From assembly GCA_050952465.1 (NCBI GenBank), contig JBMNKZ010000008.1, positions 297,387 to 361,386 of the forward strand: DNA of 64,000 bases. Reading direction: 5' to 3'. Of the stretch, positions 9,342-18,685 are shown one piece after another (the first letter of the stretch is position 1; every line of letters starts with the position of its first letter). The notes beneath the pieces are model-generated. The model worked only from the letters and a program-made list of their open reading frames with translations. It searched no databases and had not been told where the DNA came from. This DNA is from DUPU01 sp050952465. GTDB lineage: Bacteria > Bacillota > Dehalobacteriia > Dehalobacteriales > Dehalobacteriaceae. The position numbers were made by a program, and so were the translations under genes.

Positions 9342-9388
9342 TACCAGCAGGGAGAGATAGAAACGGATAAAAAGTGGAGGGGTTCTCA

Positions 9389-10081
9389 ATGAATTGTAAC
9401 TGCCATACTAGAGGGCACACAAACTGTATAGAAATTGTGCCGATATTCAGCAGCTTAACCCGGGAGGAAATGCTAGAAGTCGCTGCGATAACCACACAAA
9501 AAACCTATAAAAAAAATGAAATGGTTTATTCAGTTGGTGATAAAGGGGGAAAACTTTACGTACTGCACTCCGGTCGGGTAAAAATTTCAAGATTAAATGC
9601 CAATGGTAAGGAACAGGTAATCCGGGTGGTTAGACCTGGTGACTTTTTGGGAGAACTCTCACTTTTCAGTTCCTTGTCTATGACTGACAACGCAGAGGCC
9701 TTAGAAAATTCAACAATGTGTACCATAGATGGGATAAAGCTAAAGGAAATCATGAAGAAATACCCCTCCATTGCCTTTAAAGTAATTGAAGAGTTGAGCA
9801 AACGGCTGGAAAAGGCAGAAAATCTGATAGAAACGATTAATCTTAATACAGTGGAACAACGATTAGCGCAGGAGTTAATACATCTTGCCGGCGGAAAAAA
9901 AGAAGTGGTGCTGAATATGACCAAAGGGGATTTTGCTTCCCAAATTGGCATGAGTCAGGAAACCCTCAGCAGAAAACTCAAAGCATTCCAGGAGGAAGGG
10001 CTGATCCAGCTAAAAGGCCATAGGAAAATTTTAATTTTAGATAGGGAAGGATTAGAAAGATGTGTTAACAATGAACAATAA
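9389..10081 (+). CDS. Crp/Fnr-family transcription regulator
   Basis: A 230-residue regulator with an N-terminal cyclic-nucleotide-binding-like barrel (about 20-135, GDFLGELSLFS) and a C-terminal winged helix whose recognition helix is in GMSQETLSRKLKAF. The ATG at 9389 is chosen over the in-frame GTG at 9374 because GGAGGGG lies between them at the right distance. The N-terminus is rich in Cys and His (MNCNCHTRGHTNC), a feature shared with FNR-like sensors that bind iron-sulfur or haem, but a fourth Cys such as that of FNR is not obvious nearby. It may sense redox state or gas ligands; its target genes are unknown. Confidence 0.88.
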   Translation: MNCNCHTRGHTNCIEIVPIFSSLTREEMLEVAAITTQKTYKKNEMVYSVGDKGGKLYVLHSGRVKISRLNANGKEQVIRVVRPGDFLGELSLFSSLSMTDNAEALENSTMCTIDGIKLKEIMKKYPSIAFKVIEELSKRLEKAENLIETINLNTVEQRLAQELIHLAGGKKEVVLNMTKGDFASQIGMSQETLSRKLKAFQEEGLIQLKGHRKILILDREGLERCVNNEQ

Positions 10082-10288
10082 TAGATTAGTGTTAAAATAA
10101 CTCCAATTAAATAATCTATTCGCACAATTTAGAATAGTCATAGAAATTAAAAGATTTAATCCAATAATATGGTAAATATTAATAGAATAAGATATAATAA
10201 TTAAAAGTAATACTTGGAGTTAAAGAAATGTGAATTTAGCTCAAGGGCAAACACATAAAGTTTATAAAAATTTCAGGGAGGTTGAAAA

Positions 10289-11659
10289 ATGTCCATGGAT
10301 CAAGGATGTAATTTACAAACACAAGCACAAGATGTTGACATATTTATGCAAACGGTAATCACGAGGAATCCTGGGGAAACGGAATTTCATCAGGCGGTAC
10401 AGGAAGTAGTAACTAGTCTGATGCCCTTCGTCAACAAAAACCCCAAATATAAAAAGGCTAAAATTTTGGAGCGAATGGTCGAGCCAGAGCGGACAATAAC
10501 CTTCCGCGTACCTTGGGTGGATGACAAAGGAGAGGTACAGGTCAACCGGGGCTACCGAGTGGAAATGAATAGTGCCATTGGACCTTACAAGGGAGGAATT
10601 AGATTTCATCCCTCAGTGACCTTAAGTGTGATGAAATTCCTTGCTTTTGAGCAGGTACTAAAGAATAGCCTGACCACCTTGCCCATGGGTGGGGGAAAAG
10701 GTGGTTCTGACTTCGATCCACGGGGAAAAAGTGACAATGAGGTAATGAGATTTTGTCAAGCTTTCATGAATGAACTTTTTAGACATATTGGACCCAATAC
10801 AGACGTACCCGCCGGTGACATCGGCGTAGGTGCCCGAGAAATCGGTTACATGTTTGGACAGTACAAAAAACTTAAGAACGAATTTACCGGGGTGCTAACC
10901 GGTAAGGGCCGAAATTGGGGCGGCAGTTTAATCAGACCCGAAGCCACTGGATACGGGACGGTATATTTTCTTGAGGAAATGCTGAAAACCAGAGGTGAAG
11001 TGATAGAAGGGAAAACTATCGCTATTTCAGGTTACGGTAATGTGGGAACTATGTTTATTCAGAAAGCTAATGAATTGGGCGGCAAGGTTGTAACTATCGG
11101 TGATGAATGCGGTTATGTCTACGATAAAGACGGGATTAAAGGTGAAAAACTAGACTTCCTTATGGATCTTTGGGTGAAACATCGGAGACCGGCTAAGGAC
11201 TATGCTGATGAATTTGGTTTACCCTGGATTGAAGGAAAACGTCCGTGGGAAGTACCTTGTGATATCGCTGTACCAAGTGCCAGCCAAAATGAAATCAGTT
11301 ATGAATCTGCAGTGCAGTTGGTGAAAAATGGCTGCAAATGCGTTGCGGAAGCCGCAAATATGCCTTCTACCATTGAAGCAATCGGAGTCTTCCAGGATGC
11401 GAAGATTCTCTTTGCCCCCGGAAAAGCTGTCAACGCCGGTGGAGTGGCGGTATCCGGGCTGGAAATGGCTCAAAACAGCATGAGGTTTAACTGGACCAGT
11501 GAAGAAGTTGACGCGAAGTTGAAACAGATTATGCAGAACATCCATGAGCAGTGCGTATGTTACGGCAAACACGGAGATTACATTGATTATGTAGAAGGAG
11601 CTAATCTGGCTGGTTTCGTAAAAGTAGCCGATGCCATGTTGGATCAAGGGATTGTATAG
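10289..11659 (+). CDS. gdhA: Glutamate dehydrogenase (NADP type)
   Basis: A 456-residue hexameric-type glutamate dehydrogenase that interconverts 2-oxoglutarate plus ammonium and glutamate. The substrate region contains KGGIRFHP and the catalytic-lysine motif PMGGGKGGSDFDP, typical of the class I NADP enzymes, and the Rossmann domain begins with ISGYGNVGTM. Its length matches the family. GGGAGG precedes ATG 10289. The gene has its own upstream gap of about 200 bases with a TATAAT at 10193-10198 and is closed by a strong terminator, so it is probably a single-gene unit. It would supply ammonium assimilation or amino acid fermentation. Confidence 0.95.
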   Translation: MSMDQGCNLQTQAQDVDIFMQTVITRNPGETEFHQAVQEVVTSLMPFVNKNPKYKKAKILERMVEPERTITFRVPWVDDKGEVQVNRGYRVEMNSAIGPYKGGIRFHPSVTLSVMKFLAFEQVLKNSLTTLPMGGGKGGSDFDPRGKSDNEVMRFCQAFMNELFRHIGPNTDVPAGDIGVGAREIGYMFGQYKKLKNEFTGVLTGKGRNWGGSLIRPEATGYGTVYFLEEMLKTRGEVIEGKTIAISGYGNVGTMFIQKANELGGKVVTIGDECGYVYDKDGIKGEKLDFLMDLWVKHRRPAKDYADEFGLPWIEGKRPWEVPCDIAVPSASQNEISYESAVQLVKNGCKCVAEAANMPSTIEAIGVFQDAKILFAPGKAVNAGGVAVSGLEMAQNSMRFNWTSEEVDAKLKQIMQNIHEQCVCYGKHGDYIDYVEGANLAGFVKVADAMLDQGIV

Positions 11660-11687
11660 GCACCATAATGGTGCGATAGGGAATAAA

Positions 11688-11728
11688 GGGCACCTGTTTT
11701 TCCGTAAAGGAAAAACAGGTGCCCTTTT
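11688..11728 (+). terminator. Intrinsic terminator of gdhA
   Basis: A perfect 16-bp stem (GGGCACCTGTTTTTCC at 11688-11703 with its complement at 11709-11724), a 5-base loop, then TTTT. A smaller hairpin, GCACCAT/ATGGTGC at 11660-11674, lies directly behind the stop codon. Confidence 0.93.
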
Positions 11729-11878
11729 GCTATTCTTTGTCATTTTATCCAAGTTGTAATTATGCTGCCAATAATAACCTTATTTTCCACCTCTAGGAGG
11801 ATTTCCGGGAGGTTTCGCGAAGTATTTGGATAGACATAATCATCGGTATTAGTTTGATTAAAACGGTAAGGCTGGGGA

Positions 11879-12718
11879 TTATCGATTAATAAACCACTGG
11901 ATTAAATGCCAGGCAATACTGATACTTCCGGGAATTTCCGGCAACTCATCCTTAGTAAACCACGCCGCATGGGAAATTTCCTTTCCGTCTACCTGGATTT
12001 CACCGCTTTCATATTCTGCAGTAAAACCAATCATTAGTGAATTAGGGAAAGGCCAGGGTTGGCTTTTGAAATATGAAATATTTTTGACCTTAATTCCTAC
12101 TTCTTCCATGACTTCCCTTTTCACGCAGTCTTCTAGAGATTCCCCCACCTCTACAAAACCGGCGATCACACTATAGAACTTAAAAGGACTTTGTTTATTC
12201 CGGGCAAGTAGAATTTGGTTATCTTTGACTATGGCTACGATTACCGCAGGCGACATACTGGGATAGCTGAAAAAACCGCATGATGGGCAGATCTTGGCAA
12301 TTTCATCAGGCTTGTCCTGGGTTGGGTTGCCGCAGCGGCTGCAGTACAAATGATTTCGGTTCCAATTCATCAGTTGAAAGGCCCGGCCGGCTGCCCAAAA
12401 TAGATCGTCGTCTATGGAACTAAAAAGTTGTCTGAGTCCTATTAAAGAAAAGTTTCTGGGTAAACTCTCCGGAATTGTATCCCCGGTCAGCTCTGCAGTA
12501 TAGGAAATATTACCGTTAATAATGCCGATAAATTGTTTTCCGGATAGTTTTAGCTGCTGTAATTCTAAATCATGGGAGGTTGGAACCACCAGGGTATTGT
12601 TAACTGTAGTTTTAACTAATAGTTTATTTTGGTAAAAAGCATAAAACAACGGATGACCCGGTTGAACCGGATTCTCAAGTTCATCTAGGGGTATGTTTGA
12701 TTGAATAGTTATATGCAT
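11879..12718 (-). CDS. nudC: NADH pyrophosphatase / RNA de-NADding Nudix hydrolase
   Basis: A 279-residue NudC-type protein. It has an N-terminal NADH-PPase-like region, a zinc ribbon (CSRCGNP followed by CPSCGFF) and a Nudix domain with the box GFVEVGESLEDCVKREVMEE followed by VGI. Such enzymes cleave NADH to NMNH and AMP and remove NAD caps from RNA. The inner ATG at 12718 is chosen because GAGGG lies at the right distance ahead of it; the frame is open 14 codons further upstream but lacks a ribosome site. The gene is divergent from the LysR gene, with a short AT-rich gap between them. Confidence 0.93.
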   Translation of the reverse strand: MHITIQSNIPLDELENPVQPGHPLFYAFYQNKLLVKTTVNNTLVVPTSHDLELQQLKLSGKQFIGIINGNISYTAELTGDTIPESLPRNFSLIGLRQLFSSIDDDLFWAAGRAFQLMNWNRNHLYCSRCGNPTQDKPDEIAKICPSCGFFSYPSMSPAVIVAIVKDNQILLARNKQSPFKFYSVIAGFVEVGESLEDCVKREVMEEVGIKVKNISYFKSQPWPFPNSLMIGFTAEYESGEIQVDGKEISHAAWFTKDELPEIPGSISIAWHLIQWFINR

Positions 12719-12894
12719 AGAGATACCCTCTTTTATTTGAGATATATAAAATGTTTCCAAGAATACTTTTTATAATAATTATAGCATATATATGTATTTG
12801 AGTACCTCAAAATGGTTTAGATTAGAATTTTTAAAATAATGGCAGCAGGAGTTATTAAGAGTAAATAATAGTGTCTATGACTGGGGGATAAAAA

Positions 12895-13794
12895 ATGAAC
12901 GAAAGAAAACTCCGCGTTTTTTACGAAGTTGCCACTAAATTAAATATGACGGAAGTAGCCAATCAAATGTTTATTAGCCAACCGGCCATCAGTCAGACGA
13001 TTCGGGAATTGGAAAGTGATTTTGGGGTGCAGTTTTTTGATCGGATTGGCAAAAGATTGTATCTGACCTATGAGGGTGAGGTTTTTTTAAATTACGTGAG
13101 GAGAATTCTCAATCTTTATGATGATTGTTTTAAAACTCTCAATGATTCCAGTAATCTAAAAACTGGTAAATTAAGAATTGGGGCCAGTACTACCATTGGA
13201 ATTTATGTTTTACCCCAGATTTTAGGGGATTTCTATCAGAAATATCCGGATATTGAAATATCAATTAATATAGAAAACACAAAGATTATCGCGGATATGA
13301 TCCTAAAAAACCAAATTGATTTTGCATTCGTGGAAGGCCCGGTATCTTCTGATGAAATTATTGAGGATTTCTTTTGCCATGATGAATTGGTATTTATTAT
13401 CCCCCCTAATCATCCTTGGGCTAAGCATCAGGAAATAGACTTGAAAATGTTAGAGAATTCAAAGATTATTATGCGGGAACAGGGAAGCGGTACTAGGGAA
13501 ATTTTTGAAGATGCCTTGAGGGATTTTGATGTTAATTACCTTATTGACTTTGAATTAGGAAATACCGAGGCTATAAAGAAAGCAGTGGAAGCAAATCTTG
13601 GTGTTTCATGTATTTCAAGTAGATGTGTGGAAAAGGAGGCGAAGGATGGAAATATTGCGATTAGAAAGTTAAAGGGATTGAAAATTATGCGTGAGTTTCA
13701 TCTTATTTATCACAAAGACAAGTATTTATCAAAGTTATTTAATTTGTTTATTGATTTTGCTCGGAGCAAAGTAGCTGGTAAAGAAAATGCATAA
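12895..13794 (+). CDS. LysR-family transcription regulator
   Basis: A 299-residue LysR regulator. The N-terminal winged helix (residues 1-60) includes the recognition segment MFISQPAISQTIRELE; the rest is a periplasmic-binding-like effector domain beginning near 90 (GKLRIGASTTIGIYVLP). TATCTTTTTCTT-like operator prediction was not attempted. It is followed after 215 bases by dsrA on the same strand, so it could control the sulfite-reduction genes; CysB/Cbl-like members do respond to sulfur compounds, but here that is only an inference from position. Its base composition is more AT-rich than the dsr genes. Confidence 0.9.
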   Translation: MNERKLRVFYEVATKLNMTEVANQMFISQPAISQTIRELESDFGVQFFDRIGKRLYLTYEGEVFLNYVRRILNLYDDCFKTLNDSSNLKTGKLRIGASTTIGIYVLPQILGDFYQKYPDIEISINIENTKIIADMILKNQIDFAFVEGPVSSDEIIEDFFCHDELVFIIPPNHPWAKHQEIDLKMLENSKIIMREQGSGTREIFEDALRDFDVNYLIDFELGNTEAIKKAVEANLGVSCISSRCVEKEAKDGNIAIRKLKGLKIMREFHLIYHKDKYLSKLFNLFIDFARSKVAGKENA

Positions 13795-14009
13795 GACAAA
13801 GGTTATAGAAAATATAAATATTTTGTATTTCAATTATTTAAATAATGACTTTACAATGGAAATATATAGAAATTAATCGTATACAAGTAATTATATACCA
13901 TCAGGCGATTCATGCTATAAGTTGTGACGAAATGCGCAACCCAAATTGGAATTAGACTAATTTGTTGCAAATTATACAAGTCAATAAGTAAAAAATGGAG
14001 GTGGATAGT

Positions 14010-15194
14010 ATGTCGGAGAAAAAAACCCCCCTTTTAGACGAGTTGGAAAGCGGGCCTTGGCCTAGTTTTGTTACGGAAATTAAAAGGGCGGCAGAAAAAG
14101 ATGATTCTGCTCAGGATCTATTGCTCCAATTAGAACAATCCTATGTTGAGAAAAAAGGCCATTGGAAACATGGCGGAATTGTAGGGGTAAGAGGTTATGG
14201 CTCCGGGGTAATCGGCAGATATTCAGATGAACCGGAGAAGTATCCAAATATTGCGGAGTTTCACACTCTCAGAATCAATCATCCCAGTGGATGGTTCTAT
14301 AATACCAAAGCCTTAAGAACGATTTGCGATTTGTGGGAAAAGCGTGGTTCCGGGCTTACCAATTTTCATGGATCTACGGGTGATATCATACTTTTAGGAA
14401 CAAAGACAAATGAGCTCCAGCCAACTTTTGATGATTTCAGTGATGCCGGTTTTGACTTGGGTGGTTCCGGTTCAGCACTTAGAACACCTAGCTGCTGCTG
14501 CGGTCCGGCGCGTTGTGAATGGGCTTGTTTTGATACTTTAGATCTTTGTAATGATCTGACTCACACTTTCCAAGATGAAATGCACCGTCCCATGTGGCCG
14601 TATAAGTTTAAGATTAAGTTTTCCGGCTGCCCCAATGACTGTGTCGCTTCTATTGCCAGATCAGATTTATCTATTATTGGTACCTGGAGGGATAGCCTGC
14701 AAATTAATCAAGAAGAAGTTAAAAAATATGCCGCATCTGGTTTGGATGTCAGAGGTGTTTGCGAAAAGTGCCCCACCAAAGCACTAGAATTTGATCAAGA
14801 GGCCAAGGAGATTTCCGTAAAAGCGGAGGATTGCACCAGATGTATGCATTGTATCAACGCGATGCCGAAAGCTATCAGACCGGGTAAGGAAAAGGGTGCG
14901 ACTATCTTGATCGGCGGTAAAGCGACAATTCTGCGGTCGGCCTTCTTATCATGGGTAATTGTTCCCTTCATGAAAATGGAACCCCCATACACCGAATTAA
15001 AAGAATTGATTGAAAAGATCTGGGAATGGTGGGATGAAAACGGTAAGACCCGGGAGAGGGTCGGTGAGTTGATTTATCGACTAGGTATGGGTAATTTCCT
15101 TAGAGCTGTTGGCTTGCCTCCAGTACCGCAGATGGTAAAAGAACCGCGAGCTAATCCATATATCTTCTGGCAAGCAGATGAAGTCTCCAAGTAA
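14010..15194 (+). CDS. dsrA: Dissimilatory sulfite reductase subunit alpha
   Basis: DsrA, the alpha subunit of the siroheme sulfite reductase that reduces sulfite, passing sulfur on to DsrC. The siroheme-[4Fe-4S] ligands are in the CCCGPARC region (near 170) and SGCPNDC (near 205). A ferredoxin insert near 250-290 has the cysteines CEKCP and CTRCMHC, followed by the DsrA-typical INAMPKA. At 394 residues it is slightly short for the family. ATG 14010 is preferred over the ATG at 13995 because GGAGGTGG lies between them. It is the first gene of the cluster; dsrB follows after 32 bases. The complex works in the cytoplasm. Confidence 0.97.
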   Translation: MSEKKTPLLDELESGPWPSFVTEIKRAAEKDDSAQDLLLQLEQSYVEKKGHWKHGGIVGVRGYGSGVIGRYSDEPEKYPNIAEFHTLRINHPSGWFYNTKALRTICDLWEKRGSGLTNFHGSTGDIILLGTKTNELQPTFDDFSDAGFDLGGSGSALRTPSCCCGPARCEWACFDTLDLCNDLTHTFQDEMHRPMWPYKFKIKFSGCPNDCVASIARSDLSIIGTWRDSLQINQEEVKKYAASGLDVRGVCEKCPTKALEFDQEAKEISVKAEDCTRCMHCINAMPKAIRPGKEKGATILIGGKATILRSAFLSWVIVPFMKMEPPYTELKELIEKIWEWWDENGKTRERVGELIYRLGMGNFLRAVGLPPVPQMVKEPRANPYIFWQADEVSK

Positions 15195-15226
15195 TGCCTT
15201 TAATTTATATAAAGGGGTGAATGAAA

Positions 15227-16285
15227 ATGAGTAGAACAGACTTAGGCCCTCCGGATTATCGGGAAATGCTCCCTCCCGTGATAAAAGAGAACTATGGCAA
15301 GTGGCAGTATCATGAATATGAACAGCCCGGTGTTATGAAGCACGTATCAGAAACAGGCGCAGAATTATTTACAGTTAGGGTCGGCTCTCCCCGATTAGTG
15401 AGCATAGATTATATTCGTGAAATCTGTGATTTGGCAGATAAATATTGTGATGGTTATTTGCGTTTTACCAGCCGGCATAATGTGGAATTTCTGCTATCCA
15501 AGTCTGAAAATGTAGAACCCTTGCTGGATGAGTTACAACAAAGAGGATTCCCTGTGGGTGGTACCGGAAATTCCATTAGTAATATCGTACATACCCAGGG
15601 CTGGATTCATTGCCATACTCCTGCCACAGATGCTTCCGGTATTGTCAAGGCAGTTATGGATGATTTGTATGATTATTTTACCCATGATAATTTGCCGGCT
15701 AAACTTCGTATTGCCATGGCATGCTGCTTAAACATGTGCGGAGCGGTACACTGCTCTGACATTGCCATCTTAGGTATTCACCGGACTGTTCCGAGAATCG
15801 ATCATGACAGATTAGCTAAGGTCTGTGAAATCCCTACGGTTATTGCCAGCTGTCCAACAGCGGCAATTAAACCTGACCCCAAGAAGAAAAGCGTTAAGAT
15901 TACAGAAGAAAAATGTATGTACTGCGGCAACTGTTTTACCATGTGTCCGGCCATGGAAATTATGGATCCGGAAAATGACGGTATTGCAATTTTAGTAGGA
16001 GGAAAGGTATCCAACGCACGTATGGCACCGGCCTTTTCTCGCTTGGCGATTCCCTTCCTGCCTAATAATCCGCCCCGCTGGCCGGAGGTAACAGGAGCAG
16101 TGAGAAATATTGTGGAAACTTGGGCAGTTGATGCGAAAAAGGGAGAGCGTATGGGTGAATGGATTAATCGAATTGGTTGGGAAAGATTTTTCGATCGCAC
16201 GGGTATTCCTTTTACCGACAAGCATATTGACGACTATATTTTCTCTGTTCCTACTTTCCGCTCGACTACCAACTTTAAATGGTAA
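15227..16285 (+). CDS. dsrB: Dissimilatory sulfite reductase subunit beta
   Basis: DsrB, partner of DsrA in the alpha2-beta2 enzyme. Visible features are the substrate-site region GGTGNSISNIVHTQG near 113, the cofactor cysteines in ACCLNMC, and a ferredoxin domain with KCMYCGNCFTMCP. DsrB carries the catalytic siroheme in known enzymes. ATG 15227 gives the better distance to AAGGGGTGA than the ATG two codons earlier (15221). The length of 352 residues is normal. It lies directly behind dsrA and 14 bases before dsrD. Confidence 0.97.
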   Translation: MSRTDLGPPDYREMLPPVIKENYGKWQYHEYEQPGVMKHVSETGAELFTVRVGSPRLVSIDYIREICDLADKYCDGYLRFTSRHNVEFLLSKSENVEPLLDELQQRGFPVGGTGNSISNIVHTQGWIHCHTPATDASGIVKAVMDDLYDYFTHDNLPAKLRIAMACCLNMCGAVHCSDIAILGIHRTVPRIDHDRLAKVCEIPTVIASCPTAAIKPDPKKKSVKITEEKCMYCGNCFTMCPAMEIMDPENDGIAILVGGKVSNARMAPAFSRLAIPFLPNNPPRWPEVTGAVRNIVETWAVDAKKGERMGEWINRIGWERFFDRTGIPFTDKHIDDYIFSVPTFRSTTNFKW

Positions 16286-16299
16286 AGAGGTGAAATTTA

Positions 16300-16503
16300 A
16301 TGGGTGAGTCCAATGATTTAAGGGAAAGGGTGCTTGAATATCTAAACGGTGTAAGTAAGGCTAAGTCCCGGGATATCGCAGATGCTTTAGGTGTGAAAAA
16401 ATCTGAAATAGATAAGGTTTTAAGGGAACTGGGCAATGAAGATATCCTTGAATATCTTTATTTAGGAACTTCCTATGTCCGAATTAAGGGAAAAGAGGAC
16501 TAA
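16300..16503 (+). CDS. dsrD: DsrD, winged-helix partner of sulfite reductase
   Basis: A 67-residue protein matching DsrD in size, position behind dsrB, and a winged-helix pattern (RERVLEYLNGVSKAKSRDIA, then LGVKKSEIDKVLREL). DsrD is reported to activate DsrAB and is a marker of organisms using Dsr in the reductive direction, so its presence argues for sulfite reduction and against sulfur oxidation. GAGGTG precedes the start. Confidence 0.93.
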   Translation: MGESNDLRERVLEYLNGVSKAKSRDIADALGVKKSEIDKVLRELGNEDILEYLYLGTSYVRIKGKED

Positions 16504-16538
16504 TCAGGATTCTAAGATGAGAAAGTGAGGTGGCCAGG

Positions 16539-16721
16539 ATGTATCTTGTTACCGTGGATCCAGATAAATGTACCGGTTGTGGTGAGTGTGTTGATATTTG
16601 CCCAGTAGAATACTTGGCGGTAAACGATGATGTTTGCGAACCGGTAGGGGATGAATGTGAGGGTTGTGAAAGCTGTGTCGCCGTTTGCCCGGAAGAGGCC
16701 ATTACAGTTCAGGAGCTTTAA
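16539..16721 (+). CDS. 2[4Fe-4S] ferredoxin
   Basis: A 60-residue ferredoxin with two clusters, shown by CTGCGECVDICP and CEGCESCVAVCP. ATG 16539 is chosen over the in-frame GTG at 16530 because GAGGTGG overlaps the latter. It sits between dsrD and dsrC and likely carries electrons to DsrAB or between Dsr components. Many clostridial dsr clusters carry such a ferredoxin. Confidence 0.92.
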   Translation: MYLVTVDPDKCTGCGECVDICPVEYLAVNDDVCEPVGDECEGCESCVAVCPEEAITVQEL

Positions 16722-16747
16722 ATTTTAAATAAAAGGAGGTCACAATA

Positions 16748-17065
16748 ATGCCGTTTATCGATTTCAATGGACAGCAGATTGAAGTTGACGAAGATGGTTT
16801 TATCCAGGATCCCTCTCTTTGGACGAAGGAATTAGCTGAATTCTTGGCAAAAACCGAAGAGGTTGAAGAAATGACAGAAAAACATTGGTTACTTGTAAAT
16901 TATTTGCACGACTATTACGAAAAATTTGGGATTGCTCCCATGATTCGTAAGATCACTAAAGATCTCGGCATCAAAAACAAGGAGATTTATGAATTATTCC
17001 CCAGCGGCCCGGCGAAGGGTGCCTGTAAAGTTGCCGGTCTGCCTAAACCAACCGGTTGCGTTTAA
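16748..17065 (+). CDS. dsrC: DsrC sulfur carrier protein
   Basis: A 105-residue DsrC/TusE-family protein. The C-terminal arm has two cysteines spaced CX10C (Cys93-Cys104, in GACKVAGLPKPTGCV), the form that forms a trisulfide with sulfite-derived sulfur in dissimilatory organisms, unlike TusE, which has only the last Cys. DsrC trisulfide is reduced by DsrMK(JOP). AAAGGAGGTCAC precedes the start. A long perfect hairpin follows the gene, so transcription may drop here. Confidence 0.95.
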   Translation: MPFIDFNGQQIEVDEDGFIQDPSLWTKELAEFLAKTEEVEEMTEKHWLLVNYLHDYYEKFGIAPMIRKITKDLGIKNKEIYELFPSGPAKGACKVAGLPKPTGCV

Positions 17066-17090
17066 ACAGAGGTCTTAGTATCAAATTTGA

Positions 17091-17132
17091 TTTAAGGAGC
17101 GTAGCAATTTGAAGTTTGTTACGCTCCTTAAA
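17091..17132 (+). terminator. Hairpin behind dsrC
   Basis: A 13-bp perfect stem (TTTAAGGAGCGTA at 17091-17103 with its complement at 17120-17132) with a 16-base loop. No T-run follows on the plus strand, so it may be a weak terminator or an mRNA-stabilising end that separates highly expressed dsrABDC from the genes downstream. Confidence 0.6.
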
Positions 17133-17247
17133 ACCTTAATGCTAATTTTTCTCATGTCCTTATTCCGGAGTGAATAAGAATAAGAGAAAAACTAGATAGA
17201 TAACCGATTAATGGATTTCGATTAGGGTAAAGACAGGGGGAAAAACC

Positions 17248-18654
17248 ATGAGCAAAGAGACCCAGATTCCCCGGATTGTTATCTCCGCTCCCCATGGGCA
17301 GTCAGGTAAAACCACCGTCAGTATTGGCCTGATCGGGGCATTGGTGAAAAATGGATTAACTGTGCAACCCTTTAAAAAGGGGCCTGATTTCATTGACCCC
17401 AGTTGGCTCACACGGGTTTCCGGGCGTCATTGCCGGAACCTGGATTGCTTTTTGATGGATGATGCGGTAATCAAAAATTCTGTGCGTCAAGCGGGGAGGG
17501 ATGCTGATATTTCCGTCATTGAGGGTGCCATGGGCATGTTTGATGGCCTGGATTTGGCAGGGAGCGGGAGTACAGCTGAGCTTGCCAAGATGATTAAGGC
17601 ACCAGTGATTTTAGTGGTTAACTGCTGCCGGATGACCCGGAGTGTGGCTCCTTTGATCAAGGGGTTTCTGGATTTTGACTCTGAGGTAAATGCAGCCGGA
17701 GTGATTCTGAATCATGTAGCCCGGCCACGACATCAGGATATACTGGTGGGTTCAATAGAAAAATATTGTGATTTACCCGTCCTAGGTGTGATTCCCAAAG
17801 ATTCTTCCTTTAACATTCCCCACAGGCATTTAGGTTTGATTCCAGCGGAAGAGGAGCGGGAGTTACAGCTGGCCATTAATAATATTGTCCAAATTGCTCT
17901 CGACAACCTGGATCTAAAAAAGATTATGGAGATTGGGAAAGCTGCTCCCCCATTGGCCGGAGGGGATGGCGGGAAAATAGAAGAGTCTCATGATAGGGAC
18001 AATCCGGTGAAGGTGGGTGTTATTAAAGACCGCTCCTTTACCTTTTACTACCCGGAGAATTTAGAGAGTCTGGAAAAAGCAGGCGGAGAATTGCTTTATC
18101 TCAATGCTTTAGCTGATAAGAGGTTACCTGATATAGACGGTTTATTTATCGGGGGAGGTTTTCCTGAGGTTTTTGCTAGAGAATTAGCCGAAAACCGGGC
18201 ATTCCGAGAACAGCTTTCTGAAAAAATTGAAGCAGGACTTCCCGTTTATGCGGAATGCGGTGGGATGATGTATTTAGGCCAAAGCATTATTGAAGGGGAT
18301 ATAAAACATCCCATGGTGGGAGTGCTTCCCTTTGATGTGCTGTTAAAAAAGAAGCCCCAGGGACATGGTTATACCATGATGGAGGTAAAAATAAAAAATT
18401 CTTTTTTCCCCCTTCATACTATCCTGAAAGGCCATGAGTTTCATAATTCCAGCCTGGTCAACCTGAAGACGCAAGGGATTGATTTTGCTTTTAAGGTTAA
18501 AAGAGGACATGGGATTGACGGCCAACGAGATGGTATTCTCTATAAAAACGTATTAGCCTGTTACAATCATGTTCATGCTTTGGGAACAAAAGGTTGGGCG
18601 GAAAATTTAATCATCGCGGCCCGCGTCTTTCGTAAGGAAAGGAATCATATATAA
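17248..18654 (+). CDS. dsrN: DsrN, siroheme amidase (CbiA/CobB-type)
   Basis: A 468-residue glutamine-dependent amidotransferase of the cobyrinate a,c-diamide synthase family. The N-terminal half has a P-loop-like SAPHGQSGKTT near residue 11; the C-terminal half is a class I glutaminase with FIGGGFPEVFA, the nucleophile region YAECGGMMYLG and the histidine region GHEFHNSSL. In dsr clusters this family is DsrN, which amidates siroheme for DsrAB; a role in cobalamin synthesis is the alternative, but no other cob genes are near. The start follows a GGGGGA stretch. It lies between dsrC and the first dsrM-like gene. Confidence 0.85.
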   Translation: MSKETQIPRIVISAPHGQSGKTTVSIGLIGALVKNGLTVQPFKKGPDFIDPSWLTRVSGRHCRNLDCFLMDDAVIKNSVRQAGRDADISVIEGAMGMFDGLDLAGSGSTAELAKMIKAPVILVVNCCRMTRSVAPLIKGFLDFDSEVNAAGVILNHVARPRHQDILVGSIEKYCDLPVLGVIPKDSSFNIPHRHLGLIPAEEERELQLAINNIVQIALDNLDLKKIMEIGKAAPPLAGGDGGKIEESHDRDNPVKVGVIKDRSFTFYYPENLESLEKAGGELLYLNALADKRLPDIDGLFIGGGFPEVFARELAENRAFREQLSEKIEAGLPVYAECGGMMYLGQSIIEGDIKHPMVGVLPFDVLLKKKPQGHGYTMMEVKIKNSFFPLHTILKGHEFHNSSLVNLKTQGIDFAFKVKRGHGIDGQRDGILYKNVLACYNHVHALGTKGWAENLIIAARVFRKERNHI

Positions 18655-18685
18655 ATATTAGCATTGGAATCTGGGAGGTGTAAGG

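Noticed and set aside
8895..9389. 164-residue minus-strand open frame
   Set aside because: It is fully antisense to the L,D-transpeptidase domain, has no ribosome site and shows no protein-like pattern.
11219..11752. 177-residue minus-strand open frame
   Set aside because: It is antisense to gdhA and passes through its terminator.
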